The position numbers and the translations under genes were made by a program. The notes beneath the pieces are model-generated. The model had not been told where the DNA came from. It worked only from the letters and a program-made list of their open reading frames with translations, and searched no databases. Shown here piece after piece: positions 37,627 through 45,790 of a stretch of 64,000 nt of DNA. How positions within the stretch are numbered: position 1 is the stretch's first letter; each line of letters begins with the position of its first letter. The stretch is from Verrucomicrobiia bacterium (GTDB lineage Bacteria > Verrucomicrobiota > Verrucomicrobiia > Limisphaerales > JADLHS01), in the NCBI GenBank assembly GCA_026125285.1, contig JAHCLO010000029.1, positions 22,624-86,623 of the forward strand, given 5' to 3'.

Positions 37627-38247
37627 TCATGGTGTCACGTCTTCGGGTCGTACCTCAAGGCACTCGTCCTGGTCCTCCCAGATGATGGCCGGAAAATAAG
37701 CCAGCAACTCCGGCGCTAACTTCCGACCGGCGCGGGCGAGCAATCGTTCCGCCTTCTTGGCCGCGTCTTCATAAGCGCGGTTATAGTCGCCGGCAGACTT
37801 GCGCTGGCGTTCGTCCCAATGAGCGACCGCATGCACGGGTTCGTACTCCGTCGCCCACTCCTCCAACCCCGCCCGGACTTCGGCCGGGATATCATCAAAC
37901 GGCACCAGGGAATCGCTACAGTGCTGGCAGATCAGGCCGGACTCCCGCACTTCGCGCGTCAGCAAGGGGAGTTGCGGCGCCCGGCAGCAGGGCGACTCCG
38001 GGTAGCCCGCCGGAGGCGTGGCCAGGCGCTTGAGCCAGATTTGCCGCTCGTGGGCCAGTTGGGAGGCGAGCCGGTACGCGCCTAGCAGCGGATGACTCAA
38101 ACGCCAAACCTTGCCTTCCAGTTGCCCCAGGGTCTGGGCCAGCCAGCGCGCCAGCGTTAAATCGTCAAAATCCTTGAACGCCAGGCTGTATTCCTTCCAC
38201 AACCGGTCCAACGGCGCATCGGATTCAATTGCCATTGACTTGAGCAT
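37627..38247 (-). CDS. Hypothetical protein with a possible zinc ribbon
   Basis: About 206 residues from ATG 38247; another ATG lies at 38235. 'PCCRAPQLPLL...GLICQHC' supplies two cysteine pairs 20-25 residues apart, consistent with a structural zinc site. The flanking regions are helical and acidic, ending 'DQDECLEVRPEDVTP'. I do not recognise the family. It is the last chromosomal gene before the tRNA and the integrated element. Confidence 0.55.
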   Translation of the reverse strand: MLKSMAIESDAPLDRLWKEYSLAFKDFDDLTLARWLAQTLGQLEGKVWRLSHPLLGAYRLASQLAHERQIWLKRLATPPAGYPESPCCRAPQLPLLTREVRESGLICQHCSDSLVPFDDIPAEVRAGLEEWATEYEPVHAVAHWDERQRKSAGDYNRAYEDAAKKAERLLARAGRKLAPELLAYFPAIIWEDQDECLEVRPEDVTP

Positions 38248-38363
38248 GGGAGTAATTTGTAGAGATGTCGAGCGGGAGGTTGTGCTCAAGGCGCTACCAG
38301 TGCTGGCAGAGGTGAGGTGTCTCAGGATTGGGCAAAGCTGTGTAAAAATTGCGCACTCGCATA

Positions 38364-38391
38364 TTGACAAATCCTGCGGACTTTCTAAGAT
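38364..38391 (+). promoter_or_regulatory. Candidate sigma-70-type promoter upstream of the tRNA
   Basis: TTGACA (38364-38369), a 16-base spacer and TAAGAT (38386-38391) lie about 135 bases upstream of tRNA-Asp. The match is by hexamers only. Confidence 0.35.
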
Positions 38392-38526
38392 TTAGATATT
38401 CGGGTAGCAGTACGTTTCTTCAGCGGGGTTCCCCACCCCCACCTCCTTGGCGTCTGCTGCCCGAATTTTCCCGGACTTCAGCTTGACGCACAGAGGTGAG
38501 TTCCCTAGCTTTGCCCTCCCGATTGC

Positions 38527-38603
38527 GGGGGCGTAGCTCAATTGGTTAGAGCGCTGCCCTGTCACGGCAGAGGTTACGGGTTCGAGCCCCGCCGCTCCCG
38601 CCA
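38527..38603 (+). tRNA. tRNA-Asp (GTC), CCA encoded; left attachment site of the island
   Basis: A full cloverleaf can be drawn: acceptor GGGGGCG/CGCTCCC with one G-U pair, D-arm GCTC...GAGC, anticodon stem CTGCC/GGCAG with loop CTGTCAC (anticodon GTC), TTCGAGC T-loop, discriminator G and encoded CCA. The outermost T-stem pair (position 49-65) is A-C, a mismatch. The 3' 50 bases are repeated at 59926-59975, so this tRNA is the integration target and has been restored by the incoming DNA. Confidence 0.93.
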
Positions 38604-38604
38604 T
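38555..38604 (+). repeat. attL: 50-bp direct repeat within the tRNA 3' part
   Basis: Identical over 50 bases to 59926-59975, starting at TGCCCTGTCACGG in the anticodon arm and ending one base after CCA. Flanking bases differ on both sides. Confidence 0.92.
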
Positions 38605-38660
38605 CTCCCTCTTTTGATTATGAGGGCTTTCCAGCGAAAGCCCCGTTCACAGCGGCCCGC

Positions 38661-38679
38661 TCTTGACAGATTCTTGACA
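38661..38679 (+). promoter_or_regulatory. Candidate arm-type site near attL
   Basis: TCTTGACAGATTCTTGACA contains two TCTTGACA copies. A nearly identical 18-base block is at 59789-59806, the other side of the core in the circular form. Both could be integrase arm sites, or the -35 region of the integrase promoter. Confidence 0.4.
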
Positions 38680-38720
38680 CGAGCCGCTCAAGTTTTCACC
38701 GCAAATCGGTTCTTGGCTGT

Positions 38721-39986
38721 ATGACCGAGAACCGTAAATGGTCGGTGAAGTGCGGTAGCGTGACCGTGTGGATCAGGCTTCAACGCCCGACCAAAGATAA
38801 TCTGAACTACCGGTGCTACACGCTCGACTACACCGAGAACGGTCGCCGGATGCGCCCCTCATTCGGGACACTGAAGGACGCCAAGAAGGAAGCGAAGACG
38901 GTCGCCCAGCGGTTGTCACGAGGGGACATCGGCAACGTGGTGCTCAACGGGAACACACGCCTGGAGTATTCACGGGCAGTCGAGTCGCTGGCACCGCTGA
39001 ATGTCTCGCTTGACGTGGCCGCCGCCGACTACGCCAAGGCAACCCAGCTTCTCAACGGGAAAGGATCGTTGCTCGATGCTGCCCGCTACTATGCGGTCAC
39101 TCACGGTGCTGACATGTGTCCCATTGGCACCAGGCTACTGGTTGATGACCTACTGCGCACAAGGGAAGCCAACCACGCCAGCGAACGGCATGTTGACGAC
39201 TTGCGCTCCCGCCTTGGCCGGTTTGCTGACGCCTTCCAGTGCGACATTCATCTAATCCGTCCGGCCCAAGTCCAGGACTTCCTAAGTTCGCTGAAGCTGT
39301 CGCCACGCACCGTGAACAATTTTCGGATGGCGATCTCGAACCTTTTCGCTCACGCACGACTCCGCAATCACGTCCCGAAGGACTTTGATCCACTGAAGGA
39401 CATGCCAAGGGCCAAAGAGGTTGACGGTGTGGTTGAGATTTACTCGCCAGACGAGTTGGTAGCGTTGCTCACCAACGCCAGGAGCGAAATGATTCCCTAC
39501 ATGACCATCGCCGCTTTCGCTGGCCTCCGACAAGCGGAACTCTCCAGGCTGGACTGGGAGGAGATCAAGGATGACCACATCGTGATTCTCGGCGGCAAGA
39601 CAAAGACCGGGCGACACCGGCACGCTCCACTGTTGCCGAACCTTGCTGCTTGGCTGGAGAAGCATCGCAAGGCGTCGGGGCCGGTGGTGCCGTTCAAGAA
39701 TGTGACCAACCAACTGTGCAAACTCCTTCGCCAATCTGAGGTTCAATCCAAACACAACGGTTTGCGCCATGCTTTCGGTTCGCACCGATTGGCCAGCCTG
39801 AAAGACCCAGCGAAAGTCGCATACGAAATGGGGAATACGACGGCGATGGTCTTCAAGCACTACCGGAAGGTCGTCACCGAGCTTGAATCATTGCGGTGGT
39901 TCTCGATCTACCCGGACGCTGAGGGTAAGCCGACGTTGCTGATTCAGAATCAAATTGAGGCAGCACCGGTGCCGGTGGCAGCGTGA
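38721..39986 (+). CDS. Tyrosine recombinase/integrase
   Basis: 421 residues. An N-terminal arm-binding region is followed by a core-binding SAM-like domain (about residues 140-225: 'VDDLRSRLGRFADAF...SPRTVNNFRMAISNLFAHA'). The catalytic domain shows box I arginine 'AGLRQAELSRLDWEEI' near residue 268, 'HNGLRHAFGSHRLA' (second arginine) near residue 350, and 'AMVFKHYRKVV' with the tyrosine near residue 378. It lies 117 bases inside the tRNA attachment site and reads into the element. Confidence 0.93.
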   Translation: MTENRKWSVKCGSVTVWIRLQRPTKDNLNYRCYTLDYTENGRRMRPSFGTLKDAKKEAKTVAQRLSRGDIGNVVLNGNTRLEYSRAVESLAPLNVSLDVAAADYAKATQLLNGKGSLLDAARYYAVTHGADMCPIGTRLLVDDLLRTREANHASERHVDDLRSRLGRFADAFQCDIHLIRPAQVQDFLSSLKLSPRTVNNFRMAISNLFAHARLRNHVPKDFDPLKDMPRAKEVDGVVEIYSPDELVALLTNARSEMIPYMTIAAFAGLRQAELSRLDWEEIKDDHIVILGGKTKTGRHRHAPLLPNLAAWLEKHRKASGPVVPFKNVTNQLCKLLRQSEVQSKHNGLRHAFGSHRLASLKDPAKVAYEMGNTTAMVFKHYRKVVTELESLRWFSIYPDAEGKPTLLIQNQIEAAPVPVAA

Positions 39987-39993
39987 TTTGTCG

Positions 39994-40254
39994 TCAACGA
40001 CTGCTGGACGATGTAGTGCCGACCGGATAACCGACCCCAAAGTTGCGGCGGAGCGCCTGTTCAACATCATGCCAGATGAACCTGACGGTTCTCGTGGGCT
40101 TCACATACGGGACGAGTCGCTGCTCCATCCAGTTCTCAACTGTGCGCAATGAAACATTCATACGACGAGCAAGCTGTTCTTTTGTCAGCACGTCCTCGTT
40201 GACCTGGGCTTCAGCAGCCGATTCCAGCGTGCCTTTGCTAACCGTCTTCGCCAT
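39994..40254 (-). CDS. AlpA/excisionase-like helix-turn-helix protein
   Basis: 86 residues from ATG 40254; the frame is open to 40350 but the shorter start fits better. 'LTKEQLARRMNVSLRTVENWMEQRLVPYVK' is a MerR/excisionase-type HTH, followed by 'VRFIWHDVEQALRR', typical of the 'helix_turn_helix 17' family. It is convergent with the integrase, with stops eight bases apart. By position it is a candidate recombination directionality factor or regulator of the island. Confidence 0.75.
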   Translation of the reverse strand: MAKTVSKGTLESAAEAQVNEDVLTKEQLARRMNVSLRTVENWMEQRLVPYVKPTRTVRFIWHDVEQALRRNFGVGYPVGTTSSSSR

Positions 40255-40463
40255 GCAATGAAGAACGCAAGGCGTAGCAAAAGATGATTTGGCACTCTTT
40301 TGTAGACGTTTTTCACGACGCCACCCTTCCCCAAAAAATCTGTTCTTCAAATAGACGGGACTGCCATCAGAACTGGTTACCCGTCATAGGGGCGCTTGAA
40401 GTCCAAGCTCCCTGGCCGTGGAAGGCCAAAGCCGGTCGAACAACAGACACCAGCTTTACCGTC

Positions 40464-40547
40464 CCGGTCTCCTGAGCGTTTTCACCGGCGCAATTTCCAC
40501 CAGGAGACCGGCGACGGTTTTATTGTTTCCGCAGTGATCGACTGCGG
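40464..40547. promoter_or_regulatory. Two inverted repeats upstream of the DUF736-like gene
   Basis: CCGGTCTCCTG (40464-40474) and CAGGAGACCGG (40501-40511) are perfect 11-base inverted copies 26 bases apart. A second pair CCGCAGT/ACTGCGG (40529-40547, five-base loop) ends 13 bases before the ATG at 40561. Possible operator, origin of transfer or attenuator. The rest of 40255-40560 shows nothing else. Confidence 0.5.
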
Positions 40548-40560
40548 ATGGAAGGCCGGT

Positions 40561-40797
40561 ATGCCAATTACAACGACACCGAGGGGAGGCCCCTCCCCAC
40601 AACGCAGTCAGAGCTATGACGACAACAACCGTGGCGTCCTATTCTGGCAGGCCGAGAAAGAAGCGGACAACCATCCCGACTGGACAGGCAACATCAACAT
40701 CGACGGTCGCAGGTTTGAGATCGCCGGTTGGTGCCGTAAGGCCGAGAAGACAGGCCAGGACTACATCTCGATCAAGGTATCGAAGGAGTTGTTCTAG
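40561..40797 (+). CDS. DUF736-like small protein
   Basis: 78 residues from ATG 40561; the same frame is open from 40396. The core 'RGVLFWQAEKEADNHPDWTG' with 'DGRRFEIAGWCRKAEK' and 'DYISIKVS' follows the DUF736 pattern (gain-loss strand with DHPDYxG and GWxK). Such proteins occur on plasmids and integrative elements; their role is unknown. The primase-helicase follows 60 bases downstream. Confidence 0.55.
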   Translation: MPITTTPRGGPSPQRSQSYDDNNRGVLFWQAEKEADNHPDWTGNINIDGRRFEIAGWCRKAEKTGQDYISIKVSKELF

Positions 40798-40856
40798 CCG
40801 CAACCAAAGCCTGCTTCTTGGGCGCACACGGGAGGCAGGCCAACCAATTCCCACTT

Positions 40857-43163
40857 ATGTCAGAGACCGAGAAGTTCAGCTTTTATCGCCATTTTGCCGA
40901 GAAGGACTCGACGACCGTTGCGAACGTCGAGCAAGTCCACCAGATCGTATCAGGCGCAACTGCCTGGGATGTGTGGGTGCGTGCTCGCCGTGACAAACCT
41001 TCCCTGGAGGAATACACGAATGAGATCAGGGACAAGCGGCAAATGATGATCGATGAGGGCTACGACAAGGCTCAGGTCAAGCGTGAGTTCGCCGAAATAA
41101 AGAAGGCCCTGTTGTGCGTAGCGTGGTCTTGTTTTATGACTCCTAGCCGGAACAAGCTCAACGCCAGTCACCACTCTGGATTGATCTGCGTGGACTTCGA
41201 CAATCTTGACGCCGATAGTATTGACCGTCTGTGGAAACAGATCATAAAGGACAAGCAAACGCTCTACGCCTTCCTCAGCCCAAGTGGTGCGGGGGTGAAA
41301 GTGGTGGCCCGTGTAAGCGGGCAGGAGTCGTGGCTGCCGAAAGGTGATGTTTACCCGCAGTCCGAGTTGAACGAGGCTTTGCGTAACTTCCATGCCGCAG
41401 CCGTCGAGGTGGTATGGAAGCACTACGAGCACCTGGGCGTTGAGATCGACGAGGGATGTAAGGACATCAGCCGACTGTGCTTCCTGTGCTTCGACAAAGA
41501 GGCTTACTACAACCCGGATGCCGAGGCGATCCCGGTGGCTCCTGAAGACCCCGTAGAGCGTGCCAAGCGCAAACTGGCCGAGAAGGCGAAGGCCGAGACG
41601 AAGAACCGGCCTGACCGACACGAGCGTTCGGCTCCGCCCACCCGTGAATCTGATGATTACCCGAAAGATGATTCGGGGAGAATCGACAGCGCCCTGGCCG
41701 TTTTGAAACCAGACGAGCCGGTGGATGGCGTCACGGCCTACAAGTTCTGGTTGGACATCGGCATGGCCCTGCACTCTTGGGACGAGGAGGAGGGTCTGGA
41801 GAAGTGGCGATCCTGGTCATCAACGTCGAAGGCTTACGATCCACACGAGATCGAGAAGAAGTGGGATGGCTTCAAGCAGGACAGCGGTGTCACGCTGGGG
41901 ACGCTATTCGAGTATGCGAAGCAGTGTGGCTGGGAATCGCCCAGGCGTGAGAAATCTCGCCGGGGTCACAACGTCACCGATCTGGAGTCGATGCTGGCTG
42001 ACCGCACGAAGATTGACACGAGCAAGGTCGAGAAGATGAACAACCGGGGACTGATGGACTTCGCCGACCTACCCGACGACCACGACTCAAACATCCTTGG
42101 ATACCGCTGGCTTGTTAGGAACGCTGCCGGAGTCGTCTTTGCACCGTCAGGCGTCGGCAAGTCCACCACGCTAGGCCAGGCGTCCGCAGCTTGGAGCCTG
42201 GGCGAGGAAGCTTTCGGCATCAAGCCGTCCAGGCCCTTGAAGATCGTCATCTTCCAGTCAGAGGACGACGACTACGACCTCCGGGAGATCACGGCGGGCG
42301 TTCGCCATGTTCTCGGCTATAGCAAGGAGGACTGCGCCAAGATCAGCAGCGGCGTGAGAGTCATCAGGACACGTCGCAGCGGCCTGTCCTTCATCAAGGA
42401 GGACATGTTGCCTGCCCTGGAGCACTACAAGCCCGACCTGGTGATCATCAACCCGATCATGTCGTTCATCGGGGGCGACCTGAGCAAGCAGGAATTGGCA
42501 CAGCAAGCCTTTAGGACTGAACTGGGTGCCGTCATGGAAGCCTACAACGTCGGCGTGCTGTTCGTCCACCATACCGGCAAAACGCAAAACCTGGACTTCG
42601 AGAAGCTGTCACGCTACCAGGCGCAATACCTGACTTTCGGCTCCTCCGACCTAGTGAACATGATCCGATGCCAGTTGTTCATTTGGCCGACCGACGTAAA
42701 TGGGGTCTTCGGGTTCCATGCCCTGAAGCGGGCCGAAAAGATCGGCTGGTTTCGTCAAAATGGTGAAGATGAAGCAGGACAGCCACGGTATGCCGCTGAG
42801 TTCACACGCTACTTCAAGCACTATAAGTGCGACCAGGGCACGGCATGGATGCCAGCGGACGCCGCAGACTTGGTTCAGGTAGAGCAGGCCAGGAAGAATG
42901 GAAAAAAGAGGAGTGGCTGGACTGTCCGGGACAAGTCGCTGACCGGACTGAGATTGATGGAAGCACTGGAGAAGTCCAAGACCTACGAAACGAAGGAGAT
43001 CGTAGTTGCCGTCCAGAACTACCTGATAAACGAGTGTGGCGCAGATCAGGCCCCGTCGAAGCCGACGATTGAAAGAGCGATTAGAGAGGCGGTCAGTCTG
43101 GGACTTTTGGAGCGCCTTCAGCATGGAAGATACCGGGTTTCGATTCCATCAGCAGCCAATTGA
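40857..43163 (+). CDS. Primase-helicase replication protein of the element
   Basis: 768 residues from ATG 40857. The N-terminus resembles BT4734/VirE-N primase-like domains ('HHSGLICVDFDNLD' near residue 105, 'LYAFLSPSGAGVKVVARV' near residue 135). A PriCT-2-like helical domain follows at about 280-360 ('YKFWLDIGMALHSWDEEEG'). A RepA/RecA-type ATPase has Walker A 'APSGVGKSTTLGQA' near residue 430, 'LVIINPIMSFIGG' near residue 527 and 'VLFVHHTGK' near residue 566. The C-terminus resembles a winged helix. It is probably the initiator helicase for autonomous replication. The TGATGGAA cluster starts inside its 3' end. Confidence 0.85.
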   Translation: MSETEKFSFYRHFAEKDSTTVANVEQVHQIVSGATAWDVWVRARRDKPSLEEYTNEIRDKRQMMIDEGYDKAQVKREFAEIKKALLCVAWSCFMTPSRNKLNASHHSGLICVDFDNLDADSIDRLWKQIIKDKQTLYAFLSPSGAGVKVVARVSGQESWLPKGDVYPQSELNEALRNFHAAAVEVVWKHYEHLGVEIDEGCKDISRLCFLCFDKEAYYNPDAEAIPVAPEDPVERAKRKLAEKAKAETKNRPDRHERSAPPTRESDDYPKDDSGRIDSALAVLKPDEPVDGVTAYKFWLDIGMALHSWDEEEGLEKWRSWSSTSKAYDPHEIEKKWDGFKQDSGVTLGTLFEYAKQCGWESPRREKSRRGHNVTDLESMLADRTKIDTSKVEKMNNRGLMDFADLPDDHDSNILGYRWLVRNAAGVVFAPSGVGKSTTLGQASAAWSLGEEAFGIKPSRPLKIVIFQSEDDDYDLREITAGVRHVLGYSKEDCAKISSGVRVIRTRRSGLSFIKEDMLPALEHYKPDLVIINPIMSFIGGDLSKQELAQQAFRTELGAVMEAYNVGVLFVHHTGKTQNLDFEKLSRYQAQYLTFGSSDLVNMIRCQLFIWPTDVNGVFGFHALKRAEKIGWFRQNGEDEAGQPRYAAEFTRYFKHYKCDQGTAWMPADAADLVQVEQARKNGKKRSGWTVRDKSLTGLRLMEALEKSKTYETKEIVVAVQNYLINECGADQAPSKPTIERAIREAVSLGLLERLQHGRYRVSIPSAAN

Positions 43164-43307
43164 TGGAACTCCCCTGGAAAACGGCATCCCAACCAATGTT
43201 CACCGGGCCAGAACCTCCATCACATCACTGATGGAATCATGCTGACGGAACATTCCATCACATCACACCACCCCCGAAGGGGGTGTGATGGAATGATGGT
43301 GATGGAA
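43144..43307. promoter_or_regulatory. Cluster of TGATGGAA octamers (iteron-like)
   Basis: Exact TGATGGAA occurs at 43161, 43229, 43286 and 43300 on the plus strand and at 43144 and 43253 on the minus strand. One-mismatch copies lie at 43215 and 43243. A further exact copy is at 43460 inside the next gene. The pair at 43253/43286 forms a hairpin whose centre is CCCCC GAA GGGGG. The array lies at the end of the helicase gene and before a convergent gene, a common place for a replication origin or a shared operator. Confidence 0.7.
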
Positions 43308-43334
43308 GTTGGTGAGACACTACAGGCTCCTCGG

Positions 43335-43862
43335 TCATCGTGCCGATAAAAGAAACCCGCTTCCCAGGTCGCCGAGATCGGCCAGGCATTTGAAGCCTCG
43401 TTCGATCTGGCCGACATTGACATCGTATTTGTATGGCCCATTCGGCTCGAACGCCACGGTGATGGAATGACCCGTCTGATTGAGGAAGACAGCCAAGACG
43501 TTCTTCGTCGGTGACCGAAGCTCGCCTTCAACCTGTGTGATGTGGTCACGGACATTCTCAATCATTCTCATAGCAAAAACCGCCCGGCAGATCGAGAACG
43601 ATGGTTGTGCCGAGGTTTCATAAAGTGATTGGATCAGCCGGTAGCCAGGAACTTTGAGCCGGTTCCACTCACCGTGGAAGTGCCCTGCGTAATAGACTTC
43701 AGGGTCAGAGGCGGCGATGCCGTAGTGTTTGCAGTAATCGTTGAAGTAGTCTTGAACTGGGATTCTGGTGAACGCATAAGCCGCTACGCTGTAGCTGGCC
43801 AGCACGCAAGCGTCAGCCCGCTGCTTGAAATTCATTCCATCCAGGTGATTGGGGTCGAGCAT
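43335..43862 (-). CDS. Hypothetical protein, possibly a papain-like cysteine peptidase fold
   Basis: 175 residues. 'RADACVLASYSVAAYAF' near residue 17 could present a catalytic cysteine at a helix start, and 'TGHSITVAFEPNGPYKYDVN' near residue 130 has the His and Asp/Asn spacing of C39/C58-like folds. This is inference from residue spacing; I recognise no family. It is convergent with the helicase gene and shares the octamer cluster as its 3' flank. Confidence 0.5.
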   Translation of the reverse strand: MLDPNHLDGMNFKQRADACVLASYSVAAYAFTRIPVQDYFNDYCKHYGIAASDPEVYYAGHFHGEWNRLKVPGYRLIQSLYETSAQPSFSICRAVFAMRMIENVRDHITQVEGELRSPTKNVLAVFLNQTGHSITVAFEPNGPYKYDVNVGQIERGFKCLADLGDLGSGFLLSAR

Positions 43863-44008
43863 ACCTGCGTCATGTTACGGCTTCGCCGATCCATCGCAAC
43901 GTCTCATGTCCTAAGCCCACCGGCTGGCTTTGTCGAACCTTAGGCTACGTTGGTGCGGCAGGCACTCAGACAACGCAGACATATTGCACAGCTTCATCGT
44001 GCTGAAGA

Positions 44009-44602
44009 TCACGCCGCCATTCTGAAAATCTTGCTGACGCTGGACAGCGGCATCTTTAACTGGCGGGACACGGCGCATACCCCCAATCCCGTCGCCCGGA
44101 GTGCCAGAACTTCCTTGGCACGGGCCTGGAGTTTCGCCGGTCGGCCCAGTTTCACACCCCGGCATTTGGCTGACGCCAGTCCCGCCCGGACACGTTCCTT
44201 GATGATGCCACGTTCAAATTCCGCAACGGCCATCAGGACGCCAAGCTGGAGCCGCCCAGCCGGGTTGTCGTTGCTGGTGTCGATGCCCTGTGATGCGCAG
44301 ATAAGTGGAATTTGTAGACGATTCAGTTCATCGAGGATGAGTGCCAAGTGCGTCAGGCTGCGGCCCAGTCGGTCGAGTTTGTAGACAATAATGCGCTCCA
44401 CCTTGCCGCTGCGGGCGTCACGGAGCAGTTCGTCCAGGCTCGGGCGGGTTGATGCCGCACCGGAGATGGTATCCCTGTAGACCTTGGTGTTGGCCCAACC
44501 TCGGAGGGAGCAGTATCGGGTCAACTCATCCTCCTGGCTGTCGTGGCGTTGATCGGTGGTCGAAACCCGCAGGTATAGGCATGTCGTTCTCATAGGCGTC
44601 AT
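44009..44602 (-). CDS. Serine recombinase (resolvase/invertase family)
   Basis: 197 residues from ATG 44602, chosen because it overlaps the upstream stop (ATGA). 'CLYLRVSTTDQRHDSQ' contains the catalytic serine near residue 13. 'KLDRLGRSLTHLALILDEL' near residue 75, 'GRLQLGVLMAVAEFERGIIKER' near residue 120, and a C-terminal HTH 'GVCAVSRQLKMPLSSVSKIF' complete a small resolvase. It may resolve or invert part of the element, or be cargo from another element. Confidence 0.92.
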   Translation of the reverse strand: MTPMRTTCLYLRVSTTDQRHDSQEDELTRYCSLRGWANTKVYRDTISGAASTRPSLDELLRDARSGKVERIIVYKLDRLGRSLTHLALILDELNRLQIPLICASQGIDTSNDNPAGRLQLGVLMAVAEFERGIIKERVRAGLASAKCRGVKLGRPAKLQARAKEVLALRATGLGVCAVSRQLKMPLSSVSKIFRMAA

Positions 44603-45069
44603 CGTGATCCATGCAGAAAGAAGGCCGGGCGTCGGGCGTGATCGCCTTCGACGGTCACCAGCTTGGCCGTTTCCGGCGTGGCCTCGTAAATCTCGGCCAA
44701 CTGGAAAGCGTCCGTCCACCGGGACACCATCCCTTTGCGCCCACGGGGCCGCAGGCCGAGATCGGCCAGTCTGACTCTCAGCAGCAAGCCCAAGAGCTTG
44801 CGGAGCCTCGAATCGGCCTTCACGGCCCGGAGGAAGGCGGCGTCGTCGCCCAGGGCCAGACAGACCGGCACTATGCCGGGCACGTCCAGCGAGGAGGCAA
44901 CCACGACCCCGATCAGCACGTCCGGCCTGTCCAGGGCGGCCAGGAAGGCGTCAATTGCCTTCTTAGCGACACGGTCATCGAGAACGTCCTGAAACCGGAA
45001 TATCTCGTCGCTCTTGAGGGCTGACCTGGCCGGGGGAATGTCAGCAATCTCGATGCGTGCTGTCTTCAT
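44599..45069 (-). CDS. Hypothetical protein cotranscribed with the serine recombinase
   Basis: 156 residues from ATG 45069. It has 'DRVAKKAIDAFLAALDRPDV' in the first half and 'LLGLLLRVRLADLGLRPRGRKGMVSRWTDAFQLAEIYE' in the second, suggesting a helical protein. No family is recognised. Its stop overlaps the recombinase ATG by four bases, so the two are translationally coupled. Confidence 0.5.
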   Translation of the reverse strand: MKTARIEIADIPPARSALKSDEIFRFQDVLDDRVAKKAIDAFLAALDRPDVLIGVVVASSLDVPGIVPVCLALGDDAAFLRAVKADSRLRKLLGLLLRVRLADLGLRPRGRKGMVSRWTDAFQLAEIYEATPETAKLVTVEGDHARRPAFFLHGSR

Positions 45070-45790
45070 GGGGATACACATAGACTTCACAGGTAGAGAA
45101 GTCAACTTGTAAAATAGATTTTGCCGCCTGATCCCCCTTCACAAAGGCACACTTTCCTGAAGGGCCAGACCCGATCTTTAACACCCCAGGAAAATGGGGG
45201 TTTTGGGTTAGTCGGCGGAGGGGGGATTTTGTGAAGGGCACCAGACCAACCCTGGCCCGTCCACAAAGCCTAGCGGACTACGTGTTGGTCGGCGTAGCCG
45301 AGGCCGACAATCGCCCACGAGCCGACTCCACGAACCTCGGCACCAGGCCAACGCCCAGGAAGCGCCTGGAGTGGTTCAAGGCGGCGATCTCCGTGGTGCC
45401 CGTGCCGTTGGTGTGGTTGTGAGGCTGTAGACAAAGCAGGGTATCAATCCTCCATCACCGCCAGCGTATCGAGTCGCTAATCGGTCAGGACAGCCCCCTG
45501 AATTGCTCATGATGTCAACGTTCATAGATTACCGCTTGATGCCTGCTTTCGCTGGCATACACACCCCAAGGACATACCTCGACATACCCCGACATCTACC
45601 TCATCTATGTCCACATACGTCGCAACACCACGCACTGCAAATACTTCGATATGTCGGACATGGCCAGGGGGATGTCGGACATGCTCCAAGGGTGCGACCA
45701 ACGTGCTCCGAGAGCTTTGGTCGAAATGGAAACATGAAAAATAGATTTCGCTGGAGGTTCCAGCCCGTGCGAAGATCGTAGACGAAATCC
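45070..45790. other. Regulatory intergenic region of 720 bases
   Basis: It contains an 11-base inverted repeat CCCTTCACAAA (45135-45145) and TTTGTGAAGGG (45228-45238) flanking a weak hairpin with a T-run (CCCC...GGGGGTTTT, about 45184-45204). It also contains the GACATACC/ATGTCGGACATG repeat cluster listed separately. A plus-strand frame at 45231-45422 is open but unsupported. Confidence 0.5.
45571..45683. promoter_or_regulatory. Phased repeats upstream of the three small genes
   Basis: GACATACCTC, GACATACCCC and GACATCTACC lie in tandem at exactly 10-base steps (45571, 45581, 45591). ATGTCGGACATG occurs twice, at 45651-45662 and 45672-45683, 21 bases apart. Steps of one and two helical turns suggest cooperative protein binding, about 110 bases before the GTG at 45791. 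Confidence 0.6.

Noticed and set aside
43253..43293. Classical rho-independent terminator for the helicase gene
   Set aside because: The hairpin is strong, but no T-run follows on either strand and its arms are members of the TGATGGAA cluster, so a protein-binding role is more likely.
45571..45683. Possible CRISPR array
   Set aside because: The repeats are 10-12 bases long with steps of 10 and 21 bases and no spacers of normal length. No cas gene is in the window.
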